The notes: generated by a model from the sequence alone, not told the origin. DNA of 64,000 bases from Defluviitoga tunisiensis (GCF_000953715.1 NZ_LN824141.1:1800501-1864500); one strand, 5' to 3'. Positions 9,221 to 17,373 are shown, counted from the stretch's first letter. Made by a program: numbers and translations.

Positions 9221-10935
9221 TATTTAATTACACCTTTTAATTCTTTTATCCAATCATTTAATTTATCTTGATTATCGTACCAATATTCTTTTAAAAGGGG
9301 TATTATTTCATATTCAACGATATTTTCTAACCATTCATTTGGTACAGATCCGCCATTAGGACAAAAGTAGCTATGACCAATTTGAAATCCTTCTCCTAAT
9401 GAATCATCCCTACTGATTTCTTTATTTAGATCCTTGATTGTATTAATGAGAGCTTTAAATTTAGGATTGCTGTTTTTTTCTATAACATTAGTTTCAAACT
9501 TTTCTGATTCGAAAGCAGGTTTAAGATCAAAAAATGAAAATCTTCTTCTTAATGCGTAATCAATTATTGCAATGCTTCTGTCTGCTGTATTCATCGTTCC
9601 TATTATATACAAATTTTCAGGAACGGTAAATAATTCATCCGTATAAAGTAATTTAATCTCTTCTCCTCTTTTATCTTTTTCTATGAGCATAAGTAATTCT
9701 CCAAAAATCTTGCTTATATTACCTCTATTTATTTCATCGATTATGAAAAAGTATTTTCTGTTAGGATCGTTACTAGCTTTTTTACAGAATTCATAAAAAG
9801 GTCCTGTTTTAAGTTCAAAACCGTCTTCTTTTGGGCGATAGCCTAAGATAAAATCTTCGTAACTGTAGCTTTGATGAAATTGAATCATTGTTACTCTTTC
9901 AGTATCCCTTTCTCCAATAATAGAATAAGCAAGTCTTTTTGCAACGAAAGTTTTCCCAACACCTGGTGGACCTTGTAAAATGAGATTTTTTTTCATTGTT
10001 AATAAATTTACAAGAGTATTGTATTGCTTTTCATTCATAAAAACTTCTTCAAGAAAGTCTTCTTTTGTATATTTTTCATATTTACTTTCTTTATATTTTT
10101 CGTCATGTTCTTGTACAGTTTTTTTCAAGGCTAATTCTTCGTCCTTATTTATGTTTGTTTTCTTTTTTTTATTTTTCCACAATTTCAATGCTTCATATGA
10201 CAACTCTGGAAAACTGTGATGAGGATTATCAGGATTTTTAAACATTTCTTTGCATACATCTATTATATCTAAGTAAATATTTCCATTAGGGGGATTCTTC
10301 AAGTTTGAAATATTTAAGATATTATCACGATAAAGCGAATCTTCTTTTAATAAATATTCTCTGTTTGGCTCGTCAAGGTTTAAATATGAATATGGTCTGA
10401 TCCAATATAGTACAATAGTTATGTTCCATTTTATGCCATATTGTGCGCTTACCTTGTCAAAATTTCTAATGAAGGTTATTTTATTTATTTCAGAAGGATT
10501 ATCAGCGTAGTTAATAGCGGCTTCAAATAAATCCCAAAGGTTAGAAATGTCATCTTCTTTTCTTTGACTTTTCTTTGGGAAAAATCTTGTGAATATAGGG
10601 GGTACAAAAGTAACGCCCTCGAATTCAGAAGGAACAATCTCATCAATTTCAAAAATTTCTTTGATATTTTTTAAAATAGTTATACGGTTATTCATTTTAA
10701 TTTGTCTGTTAAAAGCTGAAAAAACGGTAAAAGGACAAATGTCATCAAAAAGTTCTCCATTTTCCATAAAAGGATTTTTTAAATTAGATTTATCAAAAAC
10801 TTTATCAATCAATTTTATAAGATTTGTTCTGTCATTTTTATATTCTAACAATTTATCAGCAAACTTCATATAAAAATTTGTCCATTCAAAAGACGGAGTC
10901 TTCGCATTTTCAGAAATTTTAATCACCTTCCTCAA
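9220..10935 (-). CDS. mcrB: McrB-like AAA+ GTPase
   Basis: The 571-residue protein has an N-terminal domain of about 290 residues and a C-terminal AAA+ motor. Walker A is LQGPPGVGKT near residue 323, Walker B IIDEINRG, and the McrB signature is MNTADRS near residue 448. The family forms hexameric rings that use GTP and drive McrC. The N-terminal domain would read the DNA target and does not resemble the E. coli McrB reader to my eye. The start is unclear. TTG at 10935 lacks a ribosome binding site, GTG at 10926 sits almost on top of gaggaagg, and the best-spaced codon after that site is ATT. The gene lies 3 bases after the dynamin-like gene and overlaps mcrC, so the three form one operon. Confidence 0.9.
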   Translation of the reverse strand: MRKVIKISENAKTPSFEWTNFYMKFADKLLEYKNDRTNLIKLIDKVFDKSNLKNPFMENGELFDDICPFTVFSAFNRQIKMNNRITILKNIKEIFEIDEIVPSEFEGVTFVPPIFTRFFPKKSQRKEDDISNLWDLFEAAINYADNPSEINKITFIRNFDKVSAQYGIKWNITIVLYWIRPYSYLNLDEPNREYLLKEDSLYRDNILNISNLKNPPNGNIYLDIIDVCKEMFKNPDNPHHSFPELSYEALKLWKNKKKKTNINKDEELALKKTVQEHDEKYKESKYEKYTKEDFLEEVFMNEKQYNTLVNLLTMKKNLILQGPPGVGKTFVAKRLAYSIIGERDTERVTMIQFHQSYSYEDFILGYRPKEDGFELKTGPFYEFCKKASNDPNRKYFFIIDEINRGNISKIFGELLMLIEKDKRGEEIKLLYTDELFTVPENLYIIGTMNTADRSIAIIDYALRRRFSFFDLKPAFESEKFETNVIEKNSNPKFKALINTIKDLNKEISRDDSLGEGFQIGHSYFCPNGGSVPNEWLENIVEYEIIPLLKEYWYDNQDKLNDWIKELKGVIK

Positions 10936-10938
10936 TTT

Positions 10939-12504
10939 TTATAATTTTATTGCCTGCTCGATGTTTTCTAATTGCTTCATATAACTGTCTAGTGTTCTTT
11001 TTATTTCTTGATATTTTTCTAAGTTATCTATCTTATTTTGAATGTCTTCATGGCTTTCTAACATTTTTGTCTTTGTTTTTGTGTTCATGTCTTTTAAAAA
11101 ATTGTCGATCAAAACATTCAACAAGTTTTTAATTTTTTCTTCTTGGAGCGAAATTTCTTCTTCAATTGATTTTGTGATTGATCTTGTTAAGTAGATTCTA
11201 TTAAACAAGGTTTTGTTTTTAAATTTAATAGATTTAAACGCATCATCCAATACTTTATGCAATTCTCTTTGAATCAAGCGTTCAAAGTCTTCAAAATATC
11301 TTTCTATGTCTGTTTGCAGTTGTATCTTTAAATAAGGTTCATCTTTTACTTTTTGAGCGATTTCTTCTTTAGAAAACATTTTTTCAATTCTTTTGTTTTG
11401 TTCCTTTAAAATATCATTGAGGTTCCTGTTTACTATGTCTTTAAACATATCGTTAGTGTCTTTTCTGAATTGTATTAATTCTGCTTCAACTAAATCTTTC
11501 ACTTTGCTTTGAGTTTTATACAAACTTATAACTTTATCTTTCAATGTTTTCATTTTCATAGAATAATAACTTATAATAGAATCTCTGATAGTAATTTCTA
11601 TGTTTTCTTTTAAAAACATGTAATTGTCTTCTAGAAACATATTGAGTGTTTCATAATATTTTCTATAATCTTCAATTGTATTTATTTCTTTTTCTAAGAT
11701 ACTTTCATTGTTGGTTATAGAATCACGAAGTTTGTTGATTATCGTTTTTAACTTCATGCTTTTCTTTTCATGGCTTCCGATTTCTTTAAAAATATATTCT
11801 CTAACTTCTTCAAACCCACTTCCTTCTTGAGATTCCATTTCTAAAGCCGCAGATGTTACAAAAATCTTGGGATCTTTAATTCCAATCTCATTACATTTAG
11901 CAATTAATTCTTTCTTTGATGTTTGGATTTCTTCTTCTTTTGCTCTGTCTTTTTGTTGGAGAATAAAGATAATGTCTTTTTTGAATTGATGAACAATTTT
12001 TTTGATCAATTCCCAATCACTTTTTGTATATATGTTTTTTGCTTCAAAGACAAACATAACTAAATTGCAGTTTTCTAAGAAGTCATATGTAATTTTTTCG
12101 TGTTTTTCCATAATAGAATCTGTTCCAGGTGTATCTATTATTTCTATTCCTTCTAAAGATTCAATATCTTTGTAGATTATTACTACATCGTTTTCTATTT
12201 CAGGCTCTTTATTACCTTTTCTTGCTATTGTAATTTTGGAAGTCTCTACTGCAGCACCTGATTTAAATATCTCTTCTTCACCTATTTTGACTCCTAGTAA
12301 GGCATTCAAAAAGCTACTTTTACCAGATTTTACTTTTCCAATTGCTACAAAATTAAAAGGAGTTTCAAACTCTTTTTTTATTTCAGCAATTTTATCACTG
12401 TCCAAAATAGGGTTTTTATAAACTAGATCAAGATACTCATTTAATATCTTATTTAGCTGGGCTTCTTCTTTCTTAAATTTATTACTTACTAACGGAGTTT
12501 TCAT
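10939..12504 (-). CDS. Dynamin-like large GTPase encoded ahead of McrBC
   Basis: The 521-residue protein has a dynamin-family GTPase domain: P-loop GKVKSGKSSFLNALLG (about 57-72), the switch region DTPGTDS (near 126), and a degenerate G4 box, QQKD rather than N/TKxD. The rest is alpha-helical with long charged heptad-like stretches, as in bacterial dynamin-like proteins that remodel or tether membranes. A GGGGGTG site precedes the ATG. It is the first gene of a three-gene operon, 3 bases ahead of mcrB. I infer that it belongs to the same anti-phage system, perhaps acting at the membrane during infection or as an abortive-infection effector. A non-defence role is possible but unlikely given the spacing. 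No transmembrane segment is evident. Confidence 0.85.
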   Translation of the reverse strand: MKTPLVSNKFKKEEAQLNKILNEYLDLVYKNPILDSDKIAEIKKEFETPFNFVAIGKVKSGKSSFLNALLGVKIGEEEIFKSGAAVETSKITIARKGNKEPEIENDVVIIYKDIESLEGIEIIDTPGTDSIMEKHEKITYDFLENCNLVMFVFEAKNIYTKSDWELIKKIVHQFKKDIIFILQQKDRAKEEEIQTSKKELIAKCNEIGIKDPKIFVTSAALEMESQEGSGFEEVREYIFKEIGSHEKKSMKLKTIINKLRDSITNNESILEKEINTIEDYRKYYETLNMFLEDNYMFLKENIEITIRDSIISYYSMKMKTLKDKVISLYKTQSKVKDLVEAELIQFRKDTNDMFKDIVNRNLNDILKEQNKRIEKMFSKEEIAQKVKDEPYLKIQLQTDIERYFEDFERLIQRELHKVLDDAFKSIKFKNKTLFNRIYLTRSITKSIEEEISLQEEKIKNLLNVLIDNFLKDMNTKTKTKMLESHEDIQNKIDNLEKYQEIKRTLDSYMKQLENIEQAIKL

Positions 12505-12545
12505 TTCGCACCCCCATTTATTGTTACTTCACTTGCTTTTAATAT

Positions 12546-12574
12546 ATTATAGCCCAATTGAAAAAAATATGCAA
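12546..12574 (-). promoter_or_regulatory. Promoter of the dynamin-mcrB-mcrC operon
   Basis: On the minus strand TTGCAT (12574-12569), a 17-base gap and a perfect TATAAT (12551-12546) lie about 42 bases upstream of the GTPase ATG. They follow the terminator that ends the tRNA transcript, so the operon has its own start. Confidence 0.6.
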
Positions 12575-12594
12575 AAATAGTAAAATATAGATAG

Positions 12595-12629
12595 TAAAAA
12601 ATAAAAGCCGAAGAAACTTCGGCTTTTAT
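12595..12629 (-). terminator. Rho-independent terminator of the tRNA gene
   Basis: A perfect 13-bp stem with a 3-base loop (core GCCGAAG/CTTCGGC, 12601-12629) directly follows the tRNA 3' end on the minus strand and is followed by six T residues. Confidence 0.85.
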
Positions 12630-12706
12630 TGGTGGGCTCGGGTGGATTCGAACCACCGACCACCCGGTTATGAGCCGGAAGCTCTAACCAACTGAGCTAC
12701 GAGCCC
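12630..12706 (-). tRNA. tRNA with CAU anticodon (elongator Met, or Ile2 if lysidine-modified)
   Basis: The 77-nt cloverleaf has a 7-bp acceptor stem GGGCTCG/CGAGCCC, D arm GCTC/GAGC, a 5-bp anticodon stem around CTCATAA (anticodon CAT), T arm GGTGG-TTCGAAT-CCACC, discriminator A and an encoded CCA. A paired first base and the lack of three consecutive G-C pairs in the anticodon stem rule out the initiator. Elongator Met and lysidine-type Ile2 cannot be separated by eye. Its 3' end borders the defence island, and tRNA 3' ends are common integration sites. Confidence 0.93.
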
Positions 12707-12787
12707 TAATACGTACATAATTATAACATCAATTAATTATTTTGTCAATACTTTTTATAATAATACAAAAATAGAGGAGAATGTAAA

Positions 12788-12961
12788 ATGAGTGAAGGGT
12801 TAAAATTACAGAACTCACAAGAAGATCCAATTAAAATATTGATTGATAAATATCCTAAAATCATAATAATAAAGGCAGTTTTTAATCTTCTAGACACACA
12901 AGAAAACATCAATTTAGAAAATTTAGAAAATGAAATAATTAGATTACTTACAAAAAAATAA
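12788..12961 (+). CDS. Small protein of unknown function (57 aa)
   Basis: The frame starts with ATG 8 bases after an AGAGGAG site and ends just before a strong terminator, which supports a real small gene. The protein is largely helical: a central hydrophobic part (IKILIDKYPKIIIIKAVFNL) is followed by an acidic tail with leucine spacing like a short coiled coil. No cysteines, signal peptide or known domain. It lies alone between the tRNA and the IS remnant. I do not recognise it. Confidence 0.6.
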   Translation: MSEGLKLQNSQEDPIKILIDKYPKIIIIKAVFNLLDTQENINLENLENEIIRLLTKK

Positions 12962-12992
12962 ATGGACCTTTTAAGGCCCATTTATTTTTTAT
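12953..12992 (+). terminator. Rho-independent terminator after the 57-aa gene
   Basis: AAATAAATGG and CCATTTATTT form a long stem with an inner CCTT/AAGG extension around a short loop, followed by a T-rich run. It overlaps the stop codon of the small gene. Confidence 0.75.
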
Positions 12993-13239
12993 AATTTTTA
13001 ACTACCCACTTTAGAAATGACAAAAAATTTAGGATAAAAAAGTGTAAAAGAAGTAAATAAAAAGAAAAAGTATCAAAATAAATGGTTAGAATCAAAAAAG
13101 TTCTTTGAAAATTACAAAAAAGATGAAGAAAAGGTAAAAATTAAAAGAAGAAGATAATTTTGACAGAAAAACAGGAATAAAAACGATACAGTTAATGAAT
13201 AACTGTCTATTTGAAAGAATTAAATTAAATGAGAGTATC

Positions 13240-13782
13240 AATTACAAGCAAGCTGTTTCATACATTAATGTTTTAGGTGAACCAAGCAAATCGTCTCTAC
13301 CCATATTATGAGCTAAGAAAGCTGAAGCAATAAGATAAAGGTTAGAAAGATTACACTCAACTTCAACAGCATTGATAAATCTCAAAGAAGTAGAATTAGT
13401 CATATCAGCCAACAAATTAAAACCATGAAGATTCAAAAGATCGATGGTCTTATGCAACAAAGGAAAAGCATAATTCTTATCGTGATGGCTAGCAGGAGAA
13501 ACTAAGGTAAAAACAGGTACATTAAAAAAAGAAAGCGTATGAGCTTTAAAAATAAATCAATTCTCTAGTATTAAACCCTTTAACCTTTTGAACGAACAAA
13601 GCTTTAAGGATAGACTGATTAGAATAACCGAGTCTACTGCGCTTATGGTTAAAATTAGGGACAACAGACCAATCGATAACATTTATTAAATCGAGAAGAT
13701 ATTTAGATTCAGAATGTACATTAAGATATTGATCATAAACGAAATCGAAATAAAGTTGAGAAGCATTAGAGTAGTAAGACAT
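13240..13782 (-). pseudogene. Decayed IS transposase (IS4/IS1182-like, DUF772 type)
   Basis: The minus strand starts with ATG at 13782, 8 bases after AAGGAGG. The N-terminal piece (to about 13546) reads as a DUF772-type domain with ILKALFVQKVKGFNTRELIYF. After a break, 13242-13540 in another frame continues with PVFTLVSPASHHDKNYAFPLL and LLADMTNST, which looks like the central catalytic part of the same family. The C-terminal half is missing, and at least one frameshift or deletion separates the pieces. It cannot make an active transposase. Family assignment is from motif feel only. Confidence 0.65.
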
Positions 13783-13789
13783 TTGTAAA

Positions 13790-13845
13790 ACCTCCTTACG
13801 ATTTAGTGAATTAATAATGTCAAAGAGATTATATCGTAAGGAGGT
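13790..13845. promoter_or_regulatory. 13-bp inverted repeat that would hide the transposase ribosome binding site
   Basis: ACCTCCTTACGAT (13790-13802) and ATCGTAAGGAGGT (13833-13845) are perfect reverse complements with a 30-base loop. One arm contains the AAGGAGG of the transposase gene on the minus strand. A transcript entering from outside would fold and bury the site, while one starting inside the loop would not. This is the known strategy by which some IS elements limit read-through expression; its use here is inferred. Confidence 0.6.
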
Positions 13846-13940
13846 AAATGCCAACAACAGGAAGGATTAAACATACGTTAAATTGTTCGTTTTAGAGTTT
13901 CTAAAGTGAGTATTGAGTTATGAAAGGAGGTGCACGCGAT

Positions 13941-14453
13941 ATGGATCAAATAAAAATCGGAAAATTCATAGCATCCTGTCGAAAGGAGCAGGGCATGACT
14001 CAGGCGGCTCTTGCAGAGAAGCTCGGAATCAGTGACCAGGCAGTATCGAAGTGGGAGAGTGGGAAGTCGATGCCTGATTTGGATAAAATTTCGGAGCTCT
14101 GTGGTTACCTTGGTATTGATGTAAATGAACTCCTGTCTGGTGAGAAGCTTACTATGGAGCAATATAAAGAACACGCTGAACGAAATCTAATAGAAACATT
14201 AAGCAGCAGCTCTTTTACTCTCAAGGAGAAAATTGAATTTTATAAAAAGAAATGGCTGAAAGAGCATATCGCATTTATGGTGATGCTCGCAGTTATAATT
14301 GTAGCTATGCTGGTTGCAGGAGTTATTATGAAAAATTCTGTGATTATTGCTATTGCGGTTGTTCTTTTTCCGGTGTTTCACGCGATAAGATATAACAGCA
14401 TGATGATATACGTTGAGCGAAGTGTCTATGATGCAAGAGGAAATCAGCAATAA
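13941..14453 (+). CDS. XRE-family transcriptional regulator with C-terminal membrane segments
   Basis: From ATG 13941 the protein has 170 residues. The upstream ATG at 13920 overlaps the AAGGAGG site and is not used. Residues 5-60 are a Cro/CI-type helix-turn-helix with MTQAALAEKLGISDQAVSKWE and the usual SMPDL/LGIDVNELL tail. Residues 105-150 contain two hydrophobic segments, so the protein is probably tethered to the membrane. This architecture is common in Firmicutes. Its GC content is higher than in the neighbouring Thermotogota-like DNA and similar to that of the following recombinase fragment, so both probably arrived together from a clostridial element. Its regulated gene is unknown. 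Confidence 0.85.
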   Translation: MDQIKIGKFIASCRKEQGMTQAALAEKLGISDQAVSKWESGKSMPDLDKISELCGYLGIDVNELLSGEKLTMEQYKEHAERNLIETLSSSSFTLKEKIEFYKKKWLKEHIAFMVMLAVIIVAMLVAGVIMKNSVIIAIAVVLFPVFHAIRYNSMMIYVERSVYDARGNQQ

Positions 14454-14515
14454 ATAAGAGAGTAAGCTACCCCATAAACAAATTTGCCTATCAAGGGCAG
14501 CTTGCTCTTATTCTT

Positions 14516-15001
14516 CTATATCGACGCTGACGCCGGACTTGAATTCGACAGTGAACTTATTTTCGTAGACTTTGATGTTCTTGATGAGCTTTCTGACCAG
14601 TGCCACGTCGAACTCCGTGATATCGGTGTCCTGTCCGGCGATGAAGTCCTGTAGCTTCTTGATCTTGTGCATGGTTCCTTCCCTGCGGTGGCTGTCTTGT
14701 TCTGATTGTTCTTTCTGTTTTTGGAGTTGAGGAAGATCTCGTCAGCGATGTCATCGTAATCCTGCTTGTTGTTGGCCTTCTTTATAAGCTCCTGCTGGAG
14801 CTCCTCAAGCCTTGCCTGAATATCGTCTGGGGAGAGCGTATCGGTGATAACGATCGTCTTAGAAACGTTCTCCTGAAGATGGTACAGGAAGTCCTGTCTG
14901 CTTCGAAGGATCTGGTTAAATGCTTTGATGGTGACGCCTTCAAGAACGGTTTCGTTTACCATGCGGTTGGTACAGTTTATCTTTGCGGATGTAGGTTCCA
15001 A
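14516..15001 (-). pseudogene. C-terminal fragment of a large serine recombinase, frameshifted
   Basis: The minus strand reads NETVLEGVTIKAFNQILRSR and LQEELIKKANNKQDYDDIADEIF, like the C-terminal coiled-coil region of large serine recombinases of Firmicutes conjugative elements. After about 14735 the correct sequence continues in another frame (LQKQKEQSEQDSHRREGTM, then KIKKLQDFIAGQDTDITEF, ending SGVSVDIEE and TAA at the left edge), so there is a frameshift. The catalytic N-terminal domain is absent. GC content is close to 50%, far above the surroundings. It is most likely the end of a conjugative transposon left after deletion. Confidence 0.75.
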
Positions 15002-15522
15002 GAGGATGGAAGCCTAGAATTTTTAAATTATAGGAAAATCCTAAATGTAGTGTTTCTAGATTTAATTTCCAAATTATCTGAATACGTGGTAAAATAAAAT
15101 TAATATTCAAATTTGGAATTGGGGTGCTTACTATAGAAAAGTAGAATATCACTTTTTTAGTAAGAACTATGATGGCAGGGCCTACAGCAATTTTTTCATA
15201 TTTATTTGTACGACTTTTTGTGGTGAATTTTATTTCTTTTACATATCTAATATTCATGGATATATTGTTTACTTCAATAATACTTACACTAATTTCAATA
15301 GTAGTAGTATTCTATATAATCATTCCTCAAAAATCATTAGAAACGGCAATTACTTTTTCATCTATTGTTGCTATTTATAATTTACTTTATGTAGACAAAT
15401 CAGATATATCTCGGCATTAAGAAATGACTGTGCTGCTAGCAAGATATTAAGTATATTGATATGCTTAGGCTTTATTATTTGGATGGGTGTAAAAACGGAT
15501 AAAGTAGAAAGGAGAGATAAGA
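15002..15522. other. Junction region with a possible small membrane protein frame
   Basis: GC content drops sharply near 15010, marking the edge of the imported segment. A plus-strand frame at 15169-15420 could encode 83 residues with two or three hydrophobic segments (LFTSIILTLISIVVVFYIII in the middle). It has no ribosome binding site, and the sequence after its stop seems to continue in other frames, so I treat it as a doubtful or broken membrane-protein gene. Confidence 0.4.
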
Positions 15523-16611
15523 GTGAGGACTAAGAACATTTTTAGACATACCTTCATACTATTGATTTTTTTATTATCATTATCACTAATTTTAACAGGG
15601 TTTACAACTAGTACAACACAAACACCTGCACCTGAAAGTTTAGAAGTATATTATATTGATGTAGGACAGGGGGATAGCATATTTATAATATCTCCCACGG
15701 GAAAGACTATTTTAATTGATGGTGGTGAAAAGGATAGTGGTGTCACCGACTTTTTGGAATCAAAAAAGATAAAAACAATAGATGTAGTTATAGCTACCCA
15801 TCCTCATTCAGATCATATTGGTGGACTTGTGGATGTAATTAAGAATTATGATGTTAAGTCGGTGTATATGCCAAAAGCAACTCACACAACTAAGATATTT
15901 GAAAACTTGATATTAGCTATTAAAGAAAAAGGATTAAAAATCAACCCTGTTTATGAAGGGGTTACTCTTCCTTTTGAAGATATTAATGCAGTTTTTGTAG
16001 CTCCCGAGAAAGATATTATAAATGATAACTTAAATGAATACAGTGCGGTATTGAAATTAACATATAAAGATACTTCCTTTTTATTTACGGGTGACGCAGA
16101 AAGTGGTTCTGAACAAAGGATGTTGTTTAGCAAACAAAATATTAAAGCTGATGTATTGAAAGCTGGTCATCATGGTTCTAAATATTCTACTTCTACAACA
16201 TTTTTAGATGAGGTAAATCCTAAATATGTGATAATTAGTTGTGGCGCAGGTAATAAATATGGTTATCCCCATGATGAAACTATAAAGAAATTAACAGATA
16301 GAAAAATAAAAACATATAGAACCGATGAAGACGGTACTATCCATGCCATTTCAGATGGAAAGACTATAAAATTTGAAACTATCAAATCAGATAAAAAAAC
16401 CGATGTTACTGTTAATAGTACTAAAACAACAACTACTGTAGGTAATAATACTAAATCAGAAGATAAAAAAGAAGAGGTTGTTTATATAACAAAGTCAGGT
16501 AAGAAATACCATAGAGCTGGTTGTAGATACTTGAAAAGTAGTCAAATAAAAATTAGTAAAGAAGAAGCTATAAAAAAAGGTTATACTCCTTGTTCAATAT
16601 GTAATCCATAA
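15523..16611 (+). CDS. Secreted ComEC-like metallo-beta-lactamase-fold hydrolase with C-terminal Ada-like metal-binding tail
   Basis: GTG start 7 bases after GAAAGGAGAG. Residues 10-30 are a hydrophobic signal segment. The metallo-beta-lactamase fold has the opening YYIDVGQGDSIFI, the metal motif THPHSDHIGG (near 92), a TGDAE strand, and GHHGSKYSTS (near 214), matching the hydrolase domain of ComEC/Rec2. After a threonine-rich linker, residues 325-362 form a small domain with two cysteine pairs (HRAGCRYLKSS, then GYTPCSICNP), as found after secreted nucleases. It probably degrades DNA or another phosphodiester outside the cell. The ComEC channel itself is absent. The DUF3006 gene follows after 18 bases. 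Confidence 0.85.
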   Translation: MRTKNIFRHTFILLIFLLSLSLILTGFTTSTTQTPAPESLEVYYIDVGQGDSIFIISPTGKTILIDGGEKDSGVTDFLESKKIKTIDVVIATHPHSDHIGGLVDVIKNYDVKSVYMPKATHTTKIFENLILAIKEKGLKINPVYEGVTLPFEDINAVFVAPEKDIINDNLNEYSAVLKLTYKDTSFLFTGDAESGSEQRMLFSKQNIKADVLKAGHHGSKYSTSTTFLDEVNPKYVIISCGAGNKYGYPHDETIKKLTDRKIKTYRTDEDGTIHAISDGKTIKFETIKSDKKTDVTVNSTKTTTTVGNNTKSEDKKEEVVYITKSGKKYHRAGCRYLKSSQIKISKEEAIKKGYTPCSICNP

Positions 16612-16629
16612 AAGAGTGAGGTGACAATA

Positions 16630-16845
16630 TTGAAACTAATAGTTGATAGATTTGAAGGTAATTATGCAGTATGTGAAAAAGAAGATGGAACTATAATGAA
16701 TTTAGGGAAGGATAGATTACCCAAGGGGGTAAAAGAAGGAGATGTTTTAATACTAGAAGGAAAAAGTATTGTTATAGATAACAATGCTACACTGGAAAGA
16801 AAAAAATATATTGAAGAATTAATGAAAGATATGTGGGATGAGTAA
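16630..16845 (+). CDS. DUF3006 family small protein
   Basis: I prefer TTG at 16630 because TGAGGTG lies 6 bases ahead and the protein then begins MKLIVDRFEG, the usual start of this family. GTG at 16621 lies on the ribosome binding site. About 71 residues: a short beta-rich N-terminal half (GNYAVCEKEDGTIMNL, then LPKGVKEGDVL) and a helical end. DUF3006 proteins often sit beside ComEC-like metallo-beta-lactamase genes, as here. Function unknown. Confidence 0.7.
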   Translation: MKLIVDRFEGNYAVCEKEDGTIMNLGKDRLPKGVKEGDVLILEGKSIVIDNNATLERKKYIEELMKDMWDE

Positions 16846-16860
16846 TATCTAATAAAGGAC

Positions 16861-17028
16861 ATGGGGAGGCACTGCCGGAGCTGTTGGGGAGCTTTAGGAA
16901 CTGGTCTTGCTACTGCTCGCAGTAATAAACTTCTTAGAGAAAAAAATTTAAATCAGTTAAGTGAAGAGGATCTAGACTATATTTTACAAAACGACATAGA
17001 TCTCAACACAATAACTAAGATATGTTGA
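16861..17028 (+). CDS. Possible 55-aa protein or gene tail
   Basis: A frame from ATG 16861 to TGA 17028 reads LGTGLATARSNKLLREKNLN and then EEDLDYILQNDIDLNTITK, which looks like natural protein, probably the C-terminal part of a longer gene. There is no well-placed ribosome binding site, and the first residues look out of frame. More likely a remnant than a functional gene. Not identified. Confidence 0.3.
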   Translation: MGRHCRSCWGALGTGLATARSNKLLREKNLNQLSEEDLDYILQNDIDLNTITKIC

Positions 17029-17096
17029 AGCAAAATCAAAACAGCGTATTTGGGAACAAAAGAAATAATACAACAAATTAATACGTGGCTTATCCT

Positions 17097-17126
17097 AAAC
17101 AACCTCTTAACTGAGGTTGTTTTTTT
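17097..17126 (+). terminator. Rho-independent terminator
   Basis: AAACAACCTC and GAGGTTGTTT pair perfectly around a 6-base loop and run into TTTT. It would end transcripts from the metallo-beta-lactamase/DUF3006 genes. Confidence 0.8.
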
Positions 17127-17214
17127 ATTGATTTTGGTATACAAATGTTATCAGTGGGTAAAATAATATATGATTTATATATTCAAAATTGATAATTTGT
17201 AATTCGATGTATGT

Positions 17215-17373
17215 GGTGGGGAAAAATTTACCACCTCATATTTGTATAAACCGATAAGTGGTAAAAAATTACCCACCATAAAAACAGATTTAATTCTTTG
17301 TTTAGTTATTGGTGGTAAAAAATTTACCACTTGATTATTATATATATACATAAGTGGGGAAAAATTTACCACC
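17215..17373. repeat. Four phased palindromes (GTGGTAAA-like) upstream of the DNA clamp pseudogene
   Basis: Four copies of a 20-22 bp imperfect palindrome of the form GGTGGTAAAAATTTACCACC lie at 17215-17235, 17258-17277, 17311-17332 and 17353-17373, with starts 43, 53 and 42 bases apart, close to 4, 5 and 4 DNA turns. A half-copy (AGTGGGTAAAA) lies near 17152. No gene lies in 17127-17468. Such an array suits an operator cluster, plasmid iterons or a partition site for the mobile element. Which of these cannot be decided here. Confidence 0.75.

Noticed and set aside
12745-12981. 78-codon minus-strand frame over the 57-aa gene
   Set aside because: The plus-strand frame has a proper ribosome binding site and terminator; the minus frame has neither.
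13878-14174. Minus-strand frames opposite the XRE regulator
   Set aside because: The plus strand carries an unmistakable helix-turn-helix domain; these are shadows.
17215-17373. Palindrome array as a CRISPR
   Set aside because: Repeats are palindromic and variable, with unequal spacing; better explained as protein-binding sites.
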